Source: Poa pratensis (lineage: Eukaryota; Streptophyta; Magnoliopsida; Poales; Poaceae). From it: a stretch of 64,000 nucleotides of DNA. The notes beneath the pieces are model-generated. The model saw only the letters and a list, made by a program, of their open reading frames with translations, made no database searches and was not told the DNA's origin. Numbering within the stretch: position 1 is the stretch's first letter; the number at the start of each line of letters is the position of its first letter. This document shows, one piece after another, positions 57,000 to 64,000 of this stretch. The DNA lies in the NCBI GenBank assembly GCA_947311845.1, contig CAMZMU010000040.1, forward strand, positions 70,053,341 through 70,117,340, read 5' to 3'. A program made the translations under genes and the position numbers.

Positions 57000-57141
57000 G
57001 GCCCCGATTGGATGCCTGTTTATTCCCACCCCTGGTATTTCCCCACGGAGGTTGGCCTGTAAATTATGCGGACCATGGAAGGTCCGTAATTCCGACGGAT
57101 TCCATCGTTTTGAGCAAAAATACTACCATCCAAGCGGGCCC
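57000..57141. mobile_element. Tourist-type (PIF/Harbinger) MITE
   Basis: Ends GGCCCCGATTGGATG and GGGCCCGCTTGGATGG are inverse-related. TTA flanks both sides (56997-56999 and 57142-57144). Length is 142 bp. Confidence 0.8.
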
Positions 57142-57516
57142 TTACCTTTCCATGCCTTCCTATCACCGGGTTTCGTTACTCCTGTGGCATCCTTTTCGTG
57201 TGAAGGCGTCTCTGTCCCTGTCTGTGCACACACTGTCTTTGAATTTGGGCATGGCGGGTTAGCATGAATTGCTTGCGTTCTTGAATTTCTGTTGCTTGTA
57301 GTTGTCTATCACCAGTATCACTCCTATTGAATAACTAGTGTTCAGGGTGTTGCTCATCAACCTCTATCATGCCGGTAAAGCTACACTGACTTGTGAACTG
57401 GCGAACATCTTTACAAACAACCCAGGTGAACATGACAACATAATCAGGCAGACTGGCTAGCAACACACACTCCACTCATGGTGTTGAAAAGTAGAGCATC
57501 GTCGAGGTTGCGCAAT

Positions 57517-57550
<34 letters not shown>

Positions 57551-57551
57551 C
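57517..57551. repeat. (TCA)n microsatellite
   Basis: An uninterrupted TCA/ATC trinucleotide run of about 11-12 units. Confidence 0.95.
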
Positions 57552-57699
57552 ATCTCCTTGAGCCAACGACTCCGACTTCGCGGCAACAGACCATTGATGG
57601 TATCCAACATTGAACTAACCGCATGCAATCCCCGTCGATGTATGCCAAACAACGGGCCAACAACATTAGAGCATAGGTAACTCTCATTCTAAAGGCGAG

Positions 57700-58320
57700 A
57701 CACGGAGGTGAGGACACCAATGTTTGTGACGAAAAGAAAACGATTTGGCGCTCTCATGCCCCGACCAAGTCCAAAGTATTCATGTGGCTGGCATGGAAGG
57801 GCAGGTGCTGGACATCGGATCGGTTGAACCACCGAGAGCTTCCCCATCCCCTGTGCGACCAACACGATGAGACCATTGACCACCTGCTACTTGGCCGCGT
57901 GTTCGCCCGTGAGATCTGGGTGGACTCGTTCCACCGGTGGATGATAGCCAGCGGCGTCCCAACCGTGGATGACTGCTTGGTGGACTGGCTACCCTAGAGC
58001 CATGTAGACCATGATGTCTGGACCACCATTGGCCTGACCTGCTGGTGCTTGTGGACGCACCGGAATGATGTGGTGTTCGAAGGTGCACAACCTTTCGTGG
58101 CGGAGGTCTCCAGGTGAATCCGGAACGAGGCGGGTTGTTGGCGTATAGCTGGTTTGTTTAGGGGTAGCTAGCACAGGTGGACCGGTGGATGGTAGAAGAG
58201 TGTTCCTTGAGTTTTCTCTTTCGATGGAATGAGCATGGTGCCTGTGCCATCCGTGTTATAAACCGGCCGCTTGACCCTTCTTATATGAATATGTCCTTTC
58301 CATGGGTGTCCTTAAAAGAA
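57700..58320 (+). pseudogene. LINE 3' fragment with zf-RVT domain
   Basis: The + strand encodes TKSKVFMWLAWKGRCWTSDR, LPHPLCDQHDETIDHLLLG and FAREIWVDSFHRWM, then after a stop LTCWCLWTHRNDVVFEGA. This is the zinc-binding domain (C...C...H...H pattern in CDQHDETIDHLL) and C-terminus of a plant LINE. A tail ending CCTTAAAAGAAA marks the likely 3' end. No TSD was found. Confidence 0.7.
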
Positions 58321-58420
58321 ACCGATTCGACCAGACCACGCCGTAACAAAGCAGAGACCCAAAACCGATTTGATCAGACCACGCCGTAACAAAAGCCGTA
58401 ACAAAGCAGAGACCCGATTG
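58315..58420 (+). repeat. Short tandem duplication of about 50 bp
   Basis: ACCGATTCGACCAGACCACG and ACCGATTTGATCAGACCACG are each followed by CCGTAACAAAGCAGAGACCC, the second with an extra CCGTAACAAAAG. Confidence 0.8.
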
Positions 58421-58766
58421 GATTGTCGTATTTGAGGCCAAAACGCGTGTATTTCTACAGCTAATAGAGTTTTCTCGGTCTTGATTGGTTTGTGGAAGTT
58501 AATATTTCCTGGTATGTCCACTGGAACCGTCGTATTTTCTGCGGGCTAATTTTCTGCGAACCAAGCGATGAAGCAAGGGCTCCTCCGGAGTTGCTGAATG
58601 TCCCGCTTGATACGTCGTTTATTAACCAAAACGATTCGGTGGAATTACAGAGCGTTGATTGTCCGGCTGAAAACACGAGGACTGAGAAAAATACCCTGGA
58701 CGGTAATCTGCACCGGCAAACCAAGCGGGGCCAATTGTTTCTCTCCGTGTCGCTGTCCATAGGAAA
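58421..58766. other. Intergenic, no gene seen
   Basis: An open frame runs through here from 58492, but it crosses the retroposon boundary at 58783, so it is not taken as a gene. Confidence 0.45.
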
Positions 58767-58782
58767 AAGATCCGCTGATCGT

Positions 58783-61002
58783 AGGGAGGAAAAACGGAGT
58801 CCGCTACGGGGACAGCCCGTCTTCTCGAGAGCTCCTCCACCGCCCCTCAGTTTGAGAGTCGCCTCCAGATGGCCGGGCCGATCTGAGGCCCTTCTCGCCG
58901 GTGATGTCGGCCGGGAGGAGCTAAGGAAAGGCGCCGGAGTTAGGTTTGTATATAGTAGCTTCTTTCTAGGAGTAGTTTTAGGCTTTGGGTTTGCCTCTAT
59001 GGCGACTGGCGAGATGCCGTCTTCTCTTTCCCGTCGCCGGTTGTGGCTGCTCACGGGCGGCGGACACAGCTCGGAGAAGCTCTTTTTCGGCGTTTGTCCA
59101 TGGTGGGCGGCTGCTCGGAGGAGCGGATCTGAAGGCGTTTCTTTCAATAAGCTTGGTCTTCGGCCAAGAAGCTCGATTTTGGATCAAGGCGGAGATGGGG
59201 AGTGCTGCTCATCTTCTCTCTTGTCTCGCTATCGAGGTGGTAGCAGAGGGGAGGTGGAGGAGCAGAGGGATCTGCTCGGCTTTGGTCGATGGAGGAAGGG
59301 AGGTGTTGGGGTTGTCGGCTACGTCGGCACGCCACTCTCCTGCTGTCCTGGAATTGGAGCTGATGCGCAGGGCCGGTCCAAAGAAATTTTGGACCCGGGG
59401 CGAGTTCAGCCAATATTTTTTATACTAAACTTTTATACATCTATATAACTTAGTTTAATTATATTACAATCTTATACGTACATCTCCCCATAAGTAGTTT
59501 GCAAAGTTAACTAAATATAAATTGCTACTAATATTGTGTGTATCATTCTTGTACGGTATGTACATTGAAAATATAATTACTTTTGTTGAATCTAAATAAT
59601 TTTCTAACCAAAACTATACTAGTTTTTGCTGTATACACATAGGCTAAAAATTGTAAAAAAATATACTCCTCCTTTCGCAGTTGAATTAGGACTTAATTAT
59701 CTATAATATTTTGGAAGACATATTTATTAAGTATATTCTAAAAGATATCTTAATAGAAGTTTCGAGTGTACCATTACATCATAAAATTTATAGAAACTTG
59801 TAGAGTATAAATGGAACTACTATGTTCTCCACCTTTTTTTTGTTTAAGTGTGTCTTACAAGAAAATTGTGTTAAATAATAATCGCACGACGCGTGATTCT
59901 ATGTACTTGATATTGAAATATAATCACTTAAACCAATCACTAACGATCATAAAAAGTATTGTGAATTCTACAACTTTCGCTTTCGTACGGTTTGATCTGT
60001 TATGCCATCGAAATGTGTACACAACTTCTCATGTACATTTCTGAAATAGAAATATACGTATAATATTAACCGCGAATAATTAGTTATCATATATTTCATT
60101 TTACAACTAGTAGGAATCTCACTGGAGAGAGTATCAGTCTAATTAAACTTGCCAATGCCGATCACATTTTTTTAGGGGAAGAATAGGGTGATTTCTTTCT
60201 ACGAGATACACAATTTGTGGTGAATACTTTCTTCTAAATAACAAATAAACTTTCTTTAGAGATTAGTACTTTTTTGGATATAATAGATAAATGTACATGA
60301 TTATGAGATTATTTTACTATTTGTTCTCATCATCGTGACAACCCGAAGGGCATAGCAATGGTACTCTGATTTCTAAGCGTTGAACTTGCTCCGGTTGTGG
60401 GTTTCACCCAAACTGGCTCTGTATGTCTTTTTTTTTTACTTGGATATATTTGACACTTTGAAAAATGTTTTTTGGGTAGTAGGTGCATACCCGTTGTGAA
60501 TATCCCGAAGTGTACTGCCTATATAGATGTATTATATTGGTCGGGCCCTAAAAATCGGGGGCCCAGGGCGGTCGCCCCTCTGCCCCGCCCTCTAGGCCGG
60601 CCCTACTGATGCGAGCTGGGGTGTGGCCTTGGACGGCTGCCTTCTGCTCATCCGCCGGCGAGGTGCGGGGTGTTGCCCCCGCCGATGTTGCTTCTTCGTC
60701 GCCAAGGTTCCGTCGTCTGCGGCGTACGTCACATGCGGCGTTTCAACGAGGCTGGTCCTCTATAGTACCGAGCAGGCGGCTCAGCGGCGGGATTGCTTCT
60801 TCGTCTTCCTCCGGTTCTCCGGCGCGGCGGCGAAGACAGCGGATTGGATTAGGGAAAGCTCTAGAGTTGTGTTGTATTTTTCTCTTTTTCAGGGGCTTTT
60901 CTGTAAAATTGGACAGCTGTCCTCCTTCTGGATGTTTCTGATGCTTATCTAATACTCACTCCGTTCCAAATTAATTGGAATCCGGCTGTATCAAAAAAGA
61001 AG
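58783..61002 (+). mobile_element. GC-rich LINE-like retroposon, split by a hAT element
   Basis: A 16-bp TSD AAGATCCGCTGATCGT lies at 58767-58782 and 61003-61018. The right end is A-rich (TATCAAAAAAGAAG). Without the hAT insertion it is about 0.97 kb, GC-rich, with no reverse transcriptase motif. It parallels the retroposon at 3693-17874. It lies immediately upstream of the USE1-like gene leader. Confidence 0.8.
59368..60605. mobile_element. hAT-type element, non-autonomous
   Basis: Ends CAGGGCCGGTCC and TAGGGCCGGCCT are inverse-related. The 8-bp TSD CTGATGCG is exact (59360-59367 and 60606-60613). The 1238-bp interior is AT-rich with no transposase. Confidence 0.9.
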
Positions 61003-61018
61003 AAGATCCGCTGATCGT

Positions 61019-61329
61019 TACGGTTCCAAGAACCGACTGGCTTCCCAAGCGGGGCCTACAGGGCGACGACATCAGAACCCGGGCGACCGGCCGTCCTCCC
61101 AGGCTCACCGGCCCCGCTGCCGGCCTTAACCTCTGCCGAGCTCCCCCCCCCCAAGCCTAGGCTGCCCCGGCGTGTCGCCCGGTGCCGCGCCCTTCCTCTT
61201 CTCGCAGACTGCTGCATCGCCGCGCCTGTCCCCGCTTGGCCTCCTCTATACCTCCGGTGCGCTGCCGCGAGTAAGAACCCGCCTGCTGGTCGATCTCGTT
61301 GAATCTCGCAGCGCCGGCTCGTCGGGCAG
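61019..61329 (+). other. Promoter and 5' leader exon of the USE1-like gene
   Basis: A GC-rich leader ends CGTCGGGCAG followed by the donor GTGAGT at 61330. The next acceptor is at 62167. The start of transcription was not determined. A 9-C run lies at about 61143-61151. Confidence 0.55.
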
Positions 61330-62167
61330 GTGAGTTCTTCAAAACTAGGACCCTAATCCCCATCGAGCAGCAGTCTCGCCCTAGTGATTTCCCCAATTTA
61401 GCAATTTCTCTTTCTTAAGCTTTAGTTGATCTTTTTCCTCATCGGTTTCATGTCATAGAAATGCAATTTCGAAGGTTTAGGTTCTTGTACTATTGTTCAT
61501 GTGGTCATGGGAGGCCCAGATCAACCAAATCATTGATTTGATTTGTATCCTTTGTGTCCCTATTTTATTGTAATGTTCCTGCATGCTTCTTATGTACTTT
61601 GTTGGATCATCAACACGTGTTGAGTTCAGATTCGTAGTAACTATGCAATCAAGCCATTCTTTTTTTTATGCTTCGGCACCGGGTACATTTTGCGGTAGTT
61701 ATAAGCCCTTAATTTTTGGCTCGGGCCTTTACTCAAATCCTAGCTCCGCCACTGATGAGTGATGTCAGCTTTGTTGGCTTTGTGAATGTATGGTTTTCCA
61801 ATAAAATGTACTCGATGTTGAAGTGAATGTAAAAATGGGTGAGTGGAGGACAATTGATAGAACGAGTATTGTGGAATTCGCTGTCTTTGTAACAAGGGTG
61901 CAGCGCCAGTGTAGTCAACTTTATTCTGTAACATAGCTAGCTTTATGAGCATGCCTGATTGAAATGTTTGCAGATTATTGCTGCTAGTGCCTGAAAACCT
62001 GTACTCTTACCATCTATGGCTCTCAGCTTTCCATAGTACCTATGCTATTCTAAGTGTGGGAACGGATTGTTGACATTGGGAGAGAAACAAGAATCTTAAT
62101 ATCAAATCGGTTTGTTCTCTTTGTTGAGTGTAACATAACAGTGTGCCCATTTTGAATGGTGTGGTAG
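61330..62167 (+). other. First intron of the USE1-like gene with a hAT-like end
   Basis: GT at 61330 and AG at 62166-62167. Around 61739-61754 the sequence CTAGCTCCGCCACTG matches the terminus of hAT MITEs (compare 19577), but no left end is visible, so only a relic is claimed. Confidence 0.5.
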
Positions 62168-62185
62168 GTGTTCATCATATTGATC

Positions 62186-63988
62186 ATGGTGTTCAGCAAG
62201 GTGGAGGTGAACTTGAAAAGGCTGCTTGAGGCAGCTCCTCGGCAGCAGAATCAGGCTAAGCTTGTCCATGTATGTTCTCTAAATTCATGCTTTGTTTCTG
62301 TTCAGAGTCTTAGCAGACACTGTTCTGTAATTTACTTGAAGGAGAAGATCTAGCTTGGGCGATGGAATTTGCTTGCTTGCTAATGAATATTACCTTTTTT
62401 TGTGAAATTAATGAATGTTACTTTTGATCTTTGCATTCTGACCGGATTATATGTACTGTACTGACAGCCTCCAATGTGCAGTACATAACCACAGCGAGGG
62501 AGCTGTTGGAGCAGCTTGGAGCAGAAATTACACCAGAAGGGACATCAAGGTACTCATGGGTTTCTATGTGCTCTGATGATATGGTATTTGTGCTTTTGGA
62601 GAATTAATATGTTGATGGTGATACACAGCCTGTAATCAGTGTTGCAGCTAACATTTGTGGAGGATCCATAATTTTAGAAAGAAAAATAGTTGGTATATTA
62701 CAAGATCCCAATCATCAAAGTTGTAGGCTAATATGAAACTGTTGTATGTGAACCTCATCTCTGGCTCCTATTTCGTGAGTTTAGTGTGTCCTTCCCAGGT
62801 ACCAATTATCAAATCGTGATACTGCATCTGTATGAGTATCACCATCCTCTTTTTTATTTTGCATCAAGGTAAAGTATGGAAATGGTAAAGGATTAATGGT
62901 TACTAATTACTGAAATACATCAGCTTGGTTTTGAGTAGTCGTATGTTTGAGCATTTCAATGTTCATACACTGTATATTGGGGGAGCATGATCTACCTGAA
63001 TGCGTTTGCATACTGTATTAATGGTTTTGGCTTCTAGATCAGACATACCCTTCCTTAATATAAAAGGACCCACGCTAGTCAATGACGGCACGCAAATCTG
63101 GATACTCTTCTTTTGGATTTGTTAGCAAGCTGTTCATGAAAACCTGGATATTCTATCAGTAAAGATACTCTCTTTACTTGACAGATGAAATCTTGGTTCG
63201 GACTATAATTTTTCATGATTTTCTTCCATTTGATGGCCTGCATTTTGATGATGAGAGCGTCTACCGACTGCCTTCCTTTTCATCCGCAACCTTATAGCTG
63301 ATTAAGTGGCCATAGCAGTGTGTGGAGCAAAGCAAGTTACCTTTTGCTGTTTGCGTGTATTTTCCCATCATCAGAACAACATGTTTATTCATTTTTTTTC
63401 TTGATTCAGCGTTTCAAAAGCTAAGCTCAGTGAGTATTCTGAAAAGATTGAAGCACTAGCTGCCACACTCGCTGCTTCTGTGGTATGTGTTTATCTTATC
63501 GTATTGATTCATACTTATATATTGAAATGCTTGATTCCTCTACCTCTGCCCTGTGGAACTCAATACAACCACAAGTCCACAACATATGATGTCCTCAGAC
63601 TCTTTTGAACCAATTTCTCTGATCATCGTATACCACTATAACTCTATAATCTTTCTTCTGTATACACTTCAATTACTATCTTATTTGATGCAGCCAGAAA
63701 ATGAAAATCCGGTTGATGAGAGCAGAAAAGAGGAAAACTCTTACGAAAGAGAAAAGGTTGGAAGTCCAATATCCTTGTCATCAGGATTGAGAAGGAGATC
63801 AATGTAAGTAAAATTTGATCTCTGTTTATTTGGTTCCTTTTATTACGGTTACAATTAATGAACTAGTGGATGCAATTAATTAGGGCTCATGTGGAGGTTG
63901 GATCAAACAATCATGAGAGAAAAGAAAGAGACACTGGTGCACCTATTAAATTGGATGCAGAAGCTCAGGCTCACATCGAGAAGCATAG
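62186..63988 (+). CDS. USE1: USE1-like SNARE (membrane fusion protein Use1), 5' part; continues beyond the window
   Basis: Coding exons are 62186-62269, 62482-62549, 63410-63482, 63694-63803 and 63884-63988. All introns are GT...AG and phases agree. The first 146 codons read MVFSKVEVNLKRLLEAAP, RQQNQAKLVHYITTARELLE, EITPEGTS, KAKLSEYSEKIEALAATLAA and, after a low-complexity linker, HEKHR-like sequence at the edge. The start, with its NLKRLLEAAPRQQNQ block, matches plant Use1 proteins, the ER-localised SNARE for Golgi-to-ER retrograde fusion. The SNARE motif and C-terminal membrane anchor should lie downstream of base 64000. The ATG follows an acceptor 18 bases upstream. The window ends just inside the next intron (GTATGC). 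Confidence 0.9.
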
Positions 63989-64000
63989 GTATGCCCCCCT

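Noticed and set aside
57460..57700. Minus-strand frame with an Asp run
   Set aside because: The Asp run is only the translated (TCA)n microsatellite.
58492..59448. A 318-codon + strand open frame
   Set aside because: It crosses the retroposon TSD at 58767-58782 and ends inside the hAT element, so it mixes three unrelated sequences. No domain was seen.

Overview
The window reads as intergenic and gene-edge DNA from a grass of the wheat/barley group (Triticeae). The basis is dense nesting of transposons, Stowaway and Tourist MITEs with the usual grass termini, a very large non-autonomous LTR retrotransposon, a tRNA-derived SINE with wheat-type sequence, and two or three host genes with plant splice sites.

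Layout. 1-3.0 kb: remnant of a PIF/Harbinger transposase gene, then a 1.2 kb Harbinger-type element carrying a non-transposase coiled-coil ORF. 3.7-17.9 kb: a GC-rich LINE-like retroposon (16-bp target-site duplication, TSD) split by a 13 kb LTR retrotransposon with 4.8 kb LTRs and no pol. That retrotransposon carries a broken gag-like ORF in the sense direction and an intact small membrane-protein ORF with its own TATA box in the antisense direction. 18-22 kb: MITEs and copy A of an old segmental duplication. 22.1-32.7 kb: a three-level nest (Mutator-like insertion, then a Harbinger element with a dead transposase gene, then a 6.9 kb non-autonomous LTR retrotransposon with a tRNA-Asp primer site). 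33.1-37.6 kb: a foldback/Mutator-like element with long terminal inverted repeats and hairpin arrays, holding a SINE, a solo LTR and a second solo LTR inside one another. 37.6-43.6 kb: copy B of the duplication, which preserves the empty site of the 22.1-32.7 kb insertion. 44-50 kb: relics of a FAR1-like gene, a copia polyprotein and LINE RNase H domains. 50.6-53.9 kb: an intact multi-exon gene for a TOG/ARM-repeat protein. 54-58.3 kb: LINE fragments, a Tourist MITE and a small gene that appears to carry a one-base deletion. 58.8-61.0 kb: another LINE-like retroposon split by a hAT element. 61.1 kb to the end: the 5' part of a USE1-like SNARE gene on the + strand.

The probable host genes are the TOG/ARM-repeat gene, the USE1-like gene and the small gene near 56 kb. 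No operon-like cooperation is expected. Most of the DNA is transposon-derived, and the main information lies in insertion order, TSDs and the unusual ORFs carried by non-autonomous elements. Element boundaries rest on terminal repeats plus matching TSDs read by eye. Element ages are rough.
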